From positions 124,001-188,000 of the forward strand of contig JAXGMN010000023.1 in NCBI GenBank assembly GCA_040768665.1: a stretch of 64,000 nucleotides of DNA, in the 5' to 3' direction. Origin of the DNA: JABWBD01 sp040768665 (lineage in GTDB: Bacteria; Planctomycetota; Planctomycetia; Pirellulales; Thermoguttaceae). Both the position numbers and the translations under genes were made by a program. Positions within the stretch are counted from its first letter, which is position 1; every line of letters begins with the position of its first letter. Of the stretch, positions 14,911 through 23,770 are shown piece by piece. Under the pieces are notes generated by a model that saw nothing but the letters and a program-made list of their open reading frames with translations, did not search any database and was not told the DNA's origin.

Positions 14911-16680
14911 ATGATTGGAGTTTCCCCCGAACGGCAACGCCAGGAAGACGTTCCCGACCTGATCCCGGCTCGGATGCTCAACGAGTTTGCCTACTGTCCG
15001 CGGCTGGCTTACCTGGAATGGGTCCAGGGAGAGTTTGCCGACAACCTCGAGACCCGCGAAGGACGGTTCAGCCACCGCACGGTGGACCGGCCGTCGCGCC
15101 AGGAAGTGCCCGAGCCCGATGGAGAGGACGACGACGGCTCGGAGCTGGGCGTCGAGCCGATCCACACGCGGTCGCTGATGCTCTCCGCCCCGCGCGAAGG
15201 CTTTATCGCCAAGATGGACCTGGTCGACATCTCGTCGGCCGAGGCCGTGCCGGTCGATTACAAGCGGGGCCGGGTGCCGGACGTGCCCGGCGGGGCTTGG
15301 GAGCCGGAACGGGTGCAGCTCTGCGTGCAGGGGCTGATCCTGCGGGAAAATGGGTATCACTGCGAGGCGGGCATCCTCTACTACGTCGAGTCGCGTCGCC
15401 GTGTGACCATCCCGTTGGACGACGAGCTGGTGGAGCGTACACGCGAGCTGGCTCGCCAGATGCGGCAACTGGCGGCGGAGAAGACGATGCCGCCACCGCT
15501 GGACGACAGCCCAAAATGCCCGCGCTGTTCGCTGGTGGGGATCTGTTTGCCGGATGAGACGTGTCTGCTCAACGCGAGGAGAGGGGGACAGGCACATTTT
15601 GCTCCGAAGACTCCGCAAAATGAGCCAGTCCCCGGCGGTTGTGGGATAGGCTCGAAGGAGGTTCGCCGGCTGATGCCCGCGCGCGACGACGCGCAACCGG
15701 TGTACGTGCAGGAGCAGGGAACGACGCTGGGCAAGAGCGGCGACCAGCTTGTGGTCAAGTCGCGGCAGGAGGTGCTCAAGAAAGTCCGCCTGATCGACGT
15801 GTCGCAGGTGTGCCTGTTCGGCAACGTGCAGGTGACCGCCCAGGCTTTGCGAGAGATCACGGCGTTGGGGATCCCGGTGTGCCATTTCTCGTATGGCGGC
15901 TGGTTCCACGCGGTCACGGTGGGCATGGCGCACAAGAACGTGGAACTGCGGCTCGCGCAATTCCGAACCGCCACCGACCCGGGCCGGTCGCTGGATCTGG
16001 CGCGGCAGTTCGTGGTGGGGAAGATCAGGAACTGCCGCACGTTGGTCCGGCGCCACCTGGACGGCGAAAGTCAGCCGTTGCTGCGGCAGCTCGCCGCACT
16101 GGGGCAGAGGGCGGAAACGGCCGCCGATGCCGGCACGCTGTTGGGGATCGAGGGCACGGCGGCTCGCGAGTATTTTGGGGCGTTCGGCAAGCTGCTGAAG
16201 ACGGAGTGCGGTTTCTCGCTCGAAGGGCGCAACCGCCGACCGCCGCGGGATCCGGTCAACGCGCTGCTTTCGTTCGTCTACGCGCTGCTGGTGAAGGAGC
16301 TGACCGTGCGGCTGTACAGCGTGGGGTTCGACCCGATGCTCGGGTTTTATCACCAACCGCGCTACGGGCGCCCTTCGCTGGCGTTGGACCTGGCCGAGCC
16401 GTTTCGCCCTCTCCTGGCCGACTCGACCGTACTGATGCTGGTCAACAATGGAGAAGTCTCGGACGCGAGCTTCGTATCTCGCGCCGGTGCGGTGGCGCTG
16501 ACTGGCGCGGGCCGTCGAGCGGTGATTGCGGCCTTCGAACGGCGTCTGGACTCGTTGGTGACGCATCCGATCTTCGGCTATCGGATCAGCTACCGGCGTA
16601 TTCTGGAAGTGCAGGCAAGGCTCCTCGGACGGACGATCCTTGGCGAATTCGACCAATACCCGAATTTCTGTACGAGGTAG
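14911..16680 (+). CDS. cas4-cas1: Cas4-Cas1 fusion, type I-G adaptation integrase
   Basis: I choose ATG 14911 (589 residues); an in-frame ATG at 14869 adds 14 atypical residues. Cas4 part: Cys29 in FAYCPRLAYLEW, RecB-type VPVDYKRGR (Asp116, Lys118), and a cysteine cluster CPRCSLVGIC (Cys203, 206, 212). Cas1 part: IEGTAAREYFGAF (Glu414), GFYHQPRYGRPSLALDLAEP (His481, Glu496), so all metal ligands are present. Cas4 trims and orients prespacers, and Cas1 integrates them with Cas2. The linker (about residues 223-251) is encoded by a REP-like palindrome at 15580-15654, in frame. Confidence 0.93.
   Translation: MIGVSPERQRQEDVPDLIPARMLNEFAYCPRLAYLEWVQGEFADNLETREGRFSHRTVDRPSRQEVPEPDGEDDDGSELGVEPIHTRSLMLSAPREGFIAKMDLVDISSAEAVPVDYKRGRVPDVPGGAWEPERVQLCVQGLILRENGYHCEAGILYYVESRRRVTIPLDDELVERTRELARQMRQLAAEKTMPPPLDDSPKCPRCSLVGICLPDETCLLNARRGGQAHFAPKTPQNEPVPGGCGIGSKEVRRLMPARDDAQPVYVQEQGTTLGKSGDQLVVKSRQEVLKKVRLIDVSQVCLFGNVQVTAQALREITALGIPVCHFSYGGWFHAVTVGMAHKNVELRLAQFRTATDPGRSLDLARQFVVGKIRNCRTLVRRHLDGESQPLLRQLAALGQRAETAADAGTLLGIEGTAAREYFGAFGKLLKTECGFSLEGRNRRPPRDPVNALLSFVYALLVKELTVRLYSVGFDPMLGFYHQPRYGRPSLALDLAEPFRPLLADSTVLMLVNNGEVSDASFVSRAGAVALTGAGRRAVIAAFERRLDSLVTHPIFGYRISYRRILEVQARLLGRTILGEFDQYPNFCTR
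15580..15654. repeat. REP-like palindrome inside the cas4-cas1 reading frame
   Basis: GGGGGACAGGCACATTTTGC to CAAAATGAGCCAGTCCCC, followed by GGGATAGGCTC, matches the intergenic copies at 48202 and 48764. It is read in frame as part of the Cas4-Cas1 linker, without a stop codon. Confidence 0.8.
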
Positions 16681-16722
16681 AGCGTGGTCATTGGTCATTC
16701 GTCCTTGGGTGAGGAGGCGGTG

Positions 16723-17016
16723 ATGCGAAATGTCTACTTGGTTTGTTATGACGTGTCGGACGACAAACGGCTCCGGCGTACGCACAGGAAGATGTGCGGT
16801 TTCGGGGACCCCGTGCAATACTCGGTGTTTCGGTGCGAGTTGTCGCACACGGAGAAGCAGTTGCTGAAGGAATCGCTGTGGGATATCCTGAATTGGGACC
16901 AGGACCGGGTGATGCTCGTGGATCTTGGGCCGGCGGGTTCCAGGGGCGACGAGTGCGTCGAGTTCTGGGGCGAACCCCGGACGCCGGTGGCGGATCGGGT
17001 TGCGGTCGTGGTGTGA
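16723..17016 (+). CDS. cas2: Cas2, adaptation subunit
   Basis: The 97-residue protein starts at ATG 16723 after GGAGG and reads MRNVYLVCYDVSDDKRLRR, with the ferredoxin-like fold's conserved Asp after beta-1. Middle and end segments (CGFGDPVQYSVFRCELSHTE, DRVMLVDLG) fit Cas2. It forms the central dimer of the Cas1-Cas2 integrase. It follows cas4-cas1 by 42 bases and precedes the array leader. Confidence 0.93.
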   Translation: MRNVYLVCYDVSDDKRLRRTHRKMCGFGDPVQYSVFRCELSHTEKQLLKESLWDILNWDQDRVMLVDLGPAGSRGDECVEFWGEPRTPVADRVAVVV

Positions 17017-17236
17017 AGCCGCTGCGCGCTGGACCGCCCTCGTCGGGCCTGAAAAAGAGGTGCGAGAGGTCCGGTGGCGAAAAAAGTGCCGCGACCTCTC
17101 GCAGCCTCAAGTCTTTATCGGCCAAAAGCTTGTGTAAGGAGTATTGCTTGGATGGACCGTGAACCTTATCCTGAGTCGGGACCTCTCGAAATCGTGGTTG
17201 GAAATACTGTGGCTAGCGAGACTTGCGATGCGAGTC
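17017..17236 (+). promoter_or_regulatory. CRISPR leader with inverted repeats
   Basis: The 220 bases between cas2 and the first repeat hold no gene. TGCGAGAGGTC (17061-17071) pairs with 17093-17103, and a third related box, GGACCTCTCGA, lies at about 17179-17189. This end is the leader because the repeats end in ATTGAAGC on the plus strand and the altered terminal repeat is at the other end. The boxes may serve integration-host binding or terminate cas2 mRNA; this is inferred. Confidence 0.6.
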
Positions 17237-20172
17237 ATTTCCGCGGCTGAAAAGTCGCGGCCCCATTGAAGCCTTTGCTACCGCTATGACGATTTGCCGA
17301 AGGGGTGGCATTTCCGCGGCTGAAAAGTCGCGGCCCCATTGAAGCAGGCATCATGCACAGTTCACCATCTTCCCAAGGCTGTAATTTCCGCGGCTGAAAA
17401 GTCGCGGCCCCATTGAAGCCAAGTTGAGGTCGCGAAGCAGGTAGATGCCATCAGACGGATTTCCGCGGTGAAAAGTCGCGGCCCCATTAACCCCGCCGTT
17501 CAACCTCGCTGAATCTCCTGGAACAATTTCCGCGGAAAGTCGCGATCCGCTTGATGCGGGTGCACGTCGCGTGCCGCAATTTCCGCGTGAAAAGTCGCGG
17601 CCCCATTGAAGCGCGGGTCCAGCGTGGTTATCTTGTGGGTCAGGTGCGGATTTCGCGGCTGAAAGTCGCTAGCCAGACGCCCGCACCAGGCGGCGGCGAG
17701 GAACGTCATTTCGCGGCTGAAAAGTCGCGGCATGAAGCCGCGACGATCGCGGGTTGAAAACCTTCGTTTGGGCGACATTTCCGCGGTGAAAAGTCGCGGC
17801 CCGAGCCGGAATTCCTTGGCGAATCGTTCGCCGTCCTGTTATTTCCGCGGCTGAAAAGTCGCGGCCCCATTGAAGCCGGCGGCATGCGACCTCGGGCGTG
17901 CAGGGTTCAAATTTCGCGGCTGAAAAGTCGCGGCCCCATTGAAGCACAATTGATTGTGTTTGCTCACCCAGAAAACGCGGCTGATCGCGGCCCCATTGAC
18001 TCTGCCTCAGTCTCAGCCCGAGTTGTTGCGCCATTTCCGCGGTGAAAAGTCGCCCCATGGGACCTCGCCGAACTGGACACGGCACCGCCGACTTCCGCGC
18101 TGAAGTCGCGGCCCCATTGAAGCGTCGGATCGGCGGGATGGATACCAAGGCCGCATTCCGCGCGAAAAGTCGCGGCCCCATTGAAGCTCGATCTGGCGGT
18201 GTTCGCCGAGCCGCGTTCCGCGGCTGAAAAGTCGCGGCCCGCGACGCCTTCCTGCGTCCGCCGCCCGCGTGCCAGATTCCGCGGCTGAAAAGTCGCGCCC
18301 CATTGAAGCCTACAGGCCTGCTTCCTTCTCGAGACCGAGTCATTCCGCGGCTGAAAAGTCGCGGCCCCATTGAACAATCTGGCCTGCCGTGTTGTACGCC
18401 CACCGTATTTCCGCGGCTGAAAGTCGCGGCCCCATGAAGCGTGAACTGTGGCGCGGCGTTTGAGTTCGGCAATCGCCATTTCCGCGGCTGAAAAGTCGCG
18501 GCCCCTGAAGCTGCATATAAAAATTGCACCGGCGGCATATTCTATTTCCGCGCAAGTCGCGCCCATTGAAGCGGATCCCATGACGCGCCGGCACCAGCCG
18601 GTCAAAAAATTTCCGCGGCTGAAAAGTCGCGGCCCCATTGAAGCCGAACGGGCAGTCTTTATCATTCCCGCCCGTTGCAAATTTCCGCGGCTGAAAAGTC
18701 GCGGCCCCATTGAAGCTCGAACTCGAATCCGCGAGTTTGGAAACGAGGATTGAAATTTCCGCGGCTGAAAAGTCGCGGCCCCATTGAAGCGCGGCGGCGC
18801 TGCGAACCGGGCCGGCCCTGCCGGGCGTATTTCCGCGGCTGAAAAGTCGCGGCCCCATTGAAGCTTTATTCCCATTGCTTAGAATCCCGCCACAGCTTCC
18901 ACATTTCCGCGGCTGAAAAGTCGCGGCCCCATTGAAGCAGCGACCAAGGGCTTGGAAACGGTCCACGTCCACCCATTTCCGCGGCTGAAAAGTCGCGGCC
19001 CCATTGAAGCCACAATTCGCCAGTCCCTGACCGAGGCAATCCGCGGATGTCCGCGGCTGAAAAGTCGCGGCCCCATTGAAGCATCTCCTGCATCGTCGGG
19101 AGAATATCCACGTAGGCGGATTTCCGCGGCTGAAAAGTCGCGGCCCCATTGAAGCGGGCGGGGCAAGTTGCCACGAACCTTGAGAACTTCTTATTTCCGC
19201 GGCTGAAAAGTCGCGGCCCCATTGAAGCATCTTCGCACTGTTCTTCCGTGATCCTTGCCAGATAATTTCCGCGGCTGAAAAGTCGCGGCCCCATTGAAGC
19301 TGCCCGGCTATGCCTTTGTCATTGTCATTGTCTCTGATTTCCGCGGCTGAAAAGTCGCGGCCCCATTGAAGCCGGTGTGCCCGTATCACCCGATGCGTTC
19401 ACGATGCCGATTTCCGCGGCTGAAAAGTCGCGGCCCCATTGAAGCGTGAGTCGGACGGCACGCACACAGACGGCGGGCTGACATTTCCGCGGCTGAAAAG
19501 TCGCGGCCCCATTGAAGCTCCGGTGCAGGGGATCGGCTCGCGGTAGCGGCGAATATTTCCGCGGCTGAAAAGTCGCGGCCCCATTGAAGCGTCCACGGGC
19601 GGTTGGTGTAGCTTGCCAGCCCGTCGAATTTCCGCGGCTGAAAAGTCGCGGCCCCATTGAAGCCGCACTCGGTCCGGCGATCGGCGGCGTGCTGGATGTG
19701 ATTTCCGCGGCTGAAAAGTCGCGGCCCCATTGAAGCCCGAGATCGCCCGTGCCGCCATCGCCAAAGCAACCGACATTTCCGCGGCTGAAAAGTCGCGGCC
19801 CCATTGAAGCCCGAGATGGAACAGCAAGTCCGACGTGAACGACAAGATTTCCGCGGCTGAAAAGTCGCGGCCCCATTGAAGCAGAACCAGGTTCGCGACA
19901 GCCGTCTTGCTGATCGCCATTTCCGCGGCTGAAAAGTCGCGGCCCCATTGAAGCTCGCCACCCTGCGGTTGATTAACGCCAATCGGTGTTATTTCCGCGG
20001 CTGAAAAGTCGCGGCCCCATTGAAGCAACAATCATCCCACGGTCAAGCCGCTGGCCCTGATGCAATTTCCGCGGCTGAAAAGTCGCGGCCCCATTGAAGC
20101 GTTGATGGCCCGCTCGTACGCGCCTTGCGCGTCCCCATTTCCGCGGCTGAAAAGTCGCGGCCCCATTGAAGC

Positions 20173-20472
20173 GACGCCTGCTAGCCCCAAACGGTTTTTC
20201 CGGCTGTTGGCATTTACTTTCGGATGTCGCGAATGCCCGCGGCTTGTCCGCGGGATGGTTACGTTCTCTGCTACATACGCCACGATCGCCGCTATCCCCC
20301 TTGGTTTCGCCCGCGGCTTTGCTGCCGCGGGCGAAACCAAGTGGCTGCCGGAGGTTCCTGTAGCGGCAAGCGTGAGCCTCCCGCGGACAAGCCGCGGGCA
20401 TCCTTTCTAAAACCGTGCCGTGTCAAAACGGACACTTCCAGTCGAAAATACCGTTTGGTGCTAGTCGGCGTC
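20173..20472. mobile_element. 300-bp inverted-repeat element inside a spacer, copy 1
   Basis: Terminal arms 20173-20195 and 20450-20472 match at 20 of 23 positions. A second pair, 23 bp and perfect (ATGCCCGCGGCTTG... with its complement before 20401), and a central 17-bp hairpin (CTTGGTTTCGCCCGCGG) lie inside. It encodes no transposase, so it is MITE-like. It begins exactly at the end of a repeat; 18 bases of spacer-like DNA (20473-20490) follow before the next repeat. Confidence 0.8.
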
Positions 20473-20600
20473 GAACCCGGCCGCCGTGCGATTTCCGCGG
20501 CTGAAAAGTCGCGGGCCCATTGAAGCGGCAATTAGGCGTGAGGCTTGAGACTTGAGGCGTGAGGATTTCCGCGGCTGAAAAGTCGCGGCCCCATTGAAGC

Positions 20601-20900
20601 GACGCCTGCTAGCCCCAAACGGTTTTTCCGGCTGTTGGCATTTACTTTCGGATGTCGCGAATGCCCGCGGCTTGTCCGCGGGATGGTTACGTTCTCTGCT
20701 ACATACGCCACGATCGCCGCTATCCCCCTTGGTTTCGCCCGCGGCTTTGCCGCGGGCGAAACCAAGGTGGCACGCGTGGAGGTTCCTGTAGCGGCAAGCG
20801 TGAGCCTCCCGCGGACAAGCCGCGGGCATCCTTTCTAAAACCGTGCCGTGTCAAAACGGACACTTCCAGTCGAAAATACCGTTTGGTGCTAGTCGGCGTC
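20601..20900. mobile_element. 300-bp inverted-repeat element inside a spacer, copy 2
   Basis: It is nearly identical to copy 1, including the same 18 trailing bases (20901-20918), and differs in the central hairpin loop and the bases just after it. It was probably produced by duplication of an array unit rather than a second insertion. Confidence 0.8.
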
Positions 20901-21020
20901 GAACCCGGCCGCCGTGCGATTTCCGCGACTGAAAAGTCGCGGCCCCATTGAAGCGATGGGACGGCGGACAGGGGACCGGGAAGGGGCGACGGTGACGAAT
21001 TCTAGCTGCCGCGGGAAAGA

Positions 21021-21100
21021 AGGGGACAGGTCCATGTTTTCGGACAACGTCTTTGCCGCCAAGATACGTCGATCGGCCGAAAAATGGACCAGTCCCCGGC
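21021..21100. repeat. REP-like palindrome, subfamily a
   Basis: The ends are GGGGACAGGTCCATG and AATGGACCAGTCCCC. The 20955-21484 gap holds this copy and the next one, and no gene I can support. Confidence 0.75.
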
Positions 21101-21352
21101 CGTGGGCGTGAACGGTGTACGTCCTGTGTCAACCGAGCCCTCGCCCTCCGACCTTTCCACGCACTGCCATGTCCTTTTTCCACCAGACCCTTGCGATACG
21201 GTAGTCGGGTCGATTACAGTGCGAGTCAACCCATGCACTAACGCGAAAGCTGTCCACCGCATACCGACCGCGGTTTCACCCGGATGTTCGCAGTATAATG
21301 TAACGCACCCCTCAGAATGACTATTGCCGTCACTCGCCATCTACCGAAGAAC

Positions 21353-21431
21353 AAAACGGGGACGGGCACCTCGCGAAGAGGCCGATTCTCCGTGTTTTGC
21401 GAATACTTGGCTCGGAGCCAGTCCCCGTTTT
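21353..21431. repeat. REP-like palindrome, subfamily b
   Basis: AAAACGGGGACGGGCACCTC pairs with the GGAGCCAGTCCCCGTTTT end. It lies just upstream of the glycosidase-like gene. Confidence 0.75.
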
Positions 21432-21484
21432 AGCCGTCTCACGTGGTGCGTTGCGCGCTGCGTTCTACCAGCAAAGGGTATATC

Positions 21485-23470
21485 GTGAATGATCATTCCT
21501 CGCAGATCCGCCGCGGTTTTCTGACGAGCTTCGCGGTCGCGGCGATGTTGCTTGTGTCGAGCGTCCAGGCCGCGGAGGACTCGTTGTTTGCTTACCGCTC
21601 CTTCTGGCCGGAATTCGCTGCCATGCGGCAGTTCAAGGACGCCGGCATCGACACGGTATGCATTTTCCCCGCCAATACCGACAACTCGCTCGGCCAGCCG
21701 TACAGCAAGTATCCGCCGGTGTGGCGATGGTTCGGCAAGTACGACTTTGAATCGCTCAACAAGCAGTTCGACGACGTGCTTGCCGTCAACCCCGAGGCCC
21801 AGTTCATCTGCATGATCGACCTGAACACGCCGATCTGGCTCGGGCGGCAACTGGCCCTCCGCGGACAGAGCGCGGAGTCGGAGAGCTTTACCATGCTGAG
21901 CTGCGCCTGCGCCAATCCGGATTGGCGCAAGGCGACGGCCGAGTATCTCGAGTCGGTCGTCAAGCACATGGAATCGCGCTACGGCGACCGCGTCCGGGCG
22001 TATCTGCTGGCGTGCGGGCAGACCGACGAATGGATGGACTACAGCCGCGGCGTCGCGGGCCGCACGAAAACCCAAGCCTGGAAGGACTGGCTCAATGAGC
22101 ACGGCAAGCCGGAGGTGGCGGTTCCCGCGCTGGAACGCATCGACTGCGCGACGTTTGAGGACCTGATCCGCGATCCGGCTGCCGAGCAGGACGTCGTGGA
22201 TTACGCCCAGTTCACGGGCGACATCCTTGCGGACACGGTCCTCGAGTTCGCTGCCAAGACCCGTGCGCTGGTTCCCGCGCAACGCCAGATCGGTATGTTC
22301 TTCGGGTACATCCTCGAACTGACGAAATCGCGCATGGTCTGGGCAGGCCACTTGGAATATGAGCGGCTGTACCGGTCGCCGGATATCGATTTTTTCATCA
22401 GTCCGGGCACGTATGGCGACCGGCCGATGGGCGGCGGCAGCGGGTTCATGGTGCCCAACGGGACTCGCCGTCTTTGGAACAAGGGCTTCCTGCACGAGAT
22501 CGATCACCGCACTCCGACGTACAACGTCAAGCTCGACGAGTTCGTCTCGATCGGCTGGATGGTCCCCTGGAAGGACCAGGCGGAGACCACTGCGGGACTC
22601 AAGCGAGAATTCGCGCTGGCGATCATCAACCAGGCCTCGTTGTGGTGCTTCGACATGTGGGGCGGGGTCTTTCGGACTCCGGAGACGATGGCGGTGGTCG
22701 CCCAGAGCAAGGAGCTGTGGGACCAGTATGGCGGCATGCCGCTGAAGCCGCTCGCGGAGGTGGCGCTGGTCGTCGATCCGCACAGCGCGAGGTACCTGAA
22801 CGACGGGCATGCGATGATCCCGCAGATCTACCAGGGGACGCGGAACAAACTGAACCGCCTGGGCGCTCCGTTCGAAGTGTTTTCCTTGAATGATCTTTCG
22901 CGCGTGGACCTGAAACGATACCGGCTGCTCGTCTTCCCAGGCCTGTTTGTGGTCACGCCCGAAAAGCTACAGGTGCTCGAGAAGCACGTGTTCAACGACG
23001 ATCGCACGGTGTTGTTCGCTTATGCCGCGGGGATCTGCGACGGCAAGGGGCTGGATCCGAAGCGTGTGGAGTCGCTCACCGGGACGCCGTTTCAGACGCC
23101 CGGCGTCAGCACGGTGGCGCGGGACGGCTGGAAGGCCGTCTACGTGCCGGACTATGAGCAACTCACGCCGCAGGTGCTGCGTCGGGCGGCCGTGGAAGCC
23201 GGTGTGACGATCGTCTGCGACGACCCCGTGCCCGTGTACGCCAACGAGCGGCTCGTGGCGATCCATACGGCGGAGGGCGGCAAGAAGAGAATCACGCTGC
23301 CGGTCGACTGCCGGCAGGTGCGGGAGTTGTACACCGGCCAGGTGATCCCGGTTGAGGAGGGGCGCTTCGGGTACAACTTCAAGACGCCCGACACGGCGTT
23401 GTTCGAGTTGATCCCTGTTCGAGGCTCTGCCAAAACGGGGGCAGGCACCTCGCCAGAACGCGAATTCTGA
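21485..23470 (+). CDS. Secreted glycoside-hydrolase-like protein (GH42/beta-galactosidase-like architecture)
   Basis: I choose GTG 21485 (661 residues): it gives a signal peptide (RRGFLTSFAVAAMLLVSSVQ then AAED). The first 400 residues look like a TIM-barrel glycosidase (FWPEFAAMRQFKDAGIDTV, WRWFGKYDFESLN, YLLACGQTDEWMD). The rest resembles the beta-galactosidase trimerisation domain (VDLKRYRLLVFPGLFVVTPE, FAYAAGICDGKG). Catalytic glutamates are not assigned with certainty. The last 13 or so residues (after VRGSAKTG) are read from a REP-like palindrome, so the natural end was probably slightly different. Substrate is unknown. Confidence 0.6.
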   Translation: MNDHSSQIRRGFLTSFAVAAMLLVSSVQAAEDSLFAYRSFWPEFAAMRQFKDAGIDTVCIFPANTDNSLGQPYSKYPPVWRWFGKYDFESLNKQFDDVLAVNPEAQFICMIDLNTPIWLGRQLALRGQSAESESFTMLSCACANPDWRKATAEYLESVVKHMESRYGDRVRAYLLACGQTDEWMDYSRGVAGRTKTQAWKDWLNEHGKPEVAVPALERIDCATFEDLIRDPAAEQDVVDYAQFTGDILADTVLEFAAKTRALVPAQRQIGMFFGYILELTKSRMVWAGHLEYERLYRSPDIDFFISPGTYGDRPMGGGSGFMVPNGTRRLWNKGFLHEIDHRTPTYNVKLDEFVSIGWMVPWKDQAETTAGLKREFALAIINQASLWCFDMWGGVFRTPETMAVVAQSKELWDQYGGMPLKPLAEVALVVDPHSARYLNDGHAMIPQIYQGTRNKLNRLGAPFEVFSLNDLSRVDLKRYRLLVFPGLFVVTPEKLQVLEKHVFNDDRTVLFAYAAGICDGKGLDPKRVESLTGTPFQTPGVSTVARDGWKAVYVPDYEQLTPQVLRRAAVEAGVTIVCDDPVPVYANERLVAIHTAEGGKKRITLPVDCRQVRELYTGQVIPVEEGRFGYNFKTPDTALFELIPVRGSAKTGAGTSPEREF

Positions 23471-23511
23471 GCGTTTTTCAGGTCGTTGGCTCGGAGCCAG
23501 TCCCCGGTTTT
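23434..23511. repeat. REP-like palindrome overlapping the 3' end of the glycosidase-like gene
   Basis: AAAACGGGGGCAGGCACCTC to GGAGCCAGTCCCCGGTTTT. The gene's stop codon (23468-23470) lies inside it. Confidence 0.75.
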
Positions 23512-23540
23512 GCAGCCCCTGTAGTGACGAAAGGAAATTA

Positions 23541-23750
23541 CTCAAACTGTAAACGCCACCACCGCGGTTTATCCCGGTGGGGCGATGTTGCAACTACAAA
23601 CGCCGAGACCCTCGTTTTGTGATTTCGTTTCCGCCGCTCGGCCTGTAGGGCCGACGCTGGCGAAATCGCAAAACGGCCTCTGGATCGCCGTTTGTAGTTG
23701 CCAAACATCACTTACCGACACGGAGTCGGTGGTGGCGTTTACAGTTTGAG
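23541..23750. mobile_element. Long-palindrome element (MITE-like), copy 2
   Basis: Perfect 24-bp terminal inverted repeats (23541-23564 and 23727-23750) bound a 210-bp element. Its interior, with CAACTACAAACGCC and a GC-rich central hairpin, matches the element at 14290-14485 with divergence. There is no coding capacity. It ends 20 bases before the next gene and may act as its leader or as a terminator. Confidence 0.8.
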
Positions 23751-23770
23751 AAATTAGGACGAGGCTGCTC

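Larger units (their letters stand above)
17237..20954 (+). CRISPR. Type I-G CRISPR array, about 46 repeats
   Basis: The 36-base repeat (type copy 17237-17272) contains the stem CCGCGGCT-GAAA-AGTCGCGG and ends ATTGAAGC; spacers are about 36-38 bases and the period is 72-74. Repeats 1-3, one at 17841 and repeats 22-43 (from 18609 to 20172) are intact or nearly so. Units 4-21 (17459-18608) carry many small deletions in repeats and spacers, shortening that stretch by about 160 bases overall. The last units contain two 318-base 'spacers' (20173-20490, 20601-20918) holding an inverted-repeat element. The last repeat (20919) differs by one base in the stem. Confidence 0.97.

Noticed and set aside
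17669..20829. Long minus-strand ORFs with repeated SMGPRLFSRGN, LQWGRDFSAAE and FNGAATFQPRK peptides
   Set aside because: These are translations of the CRISPR repeat in the three reverse frames; their period equals the array period.
20173..20918. Insertion sequence in the array
   Set aside because: There is no transposase ORF; terminal and internal inverted repeats make a MITE-like element the better description.
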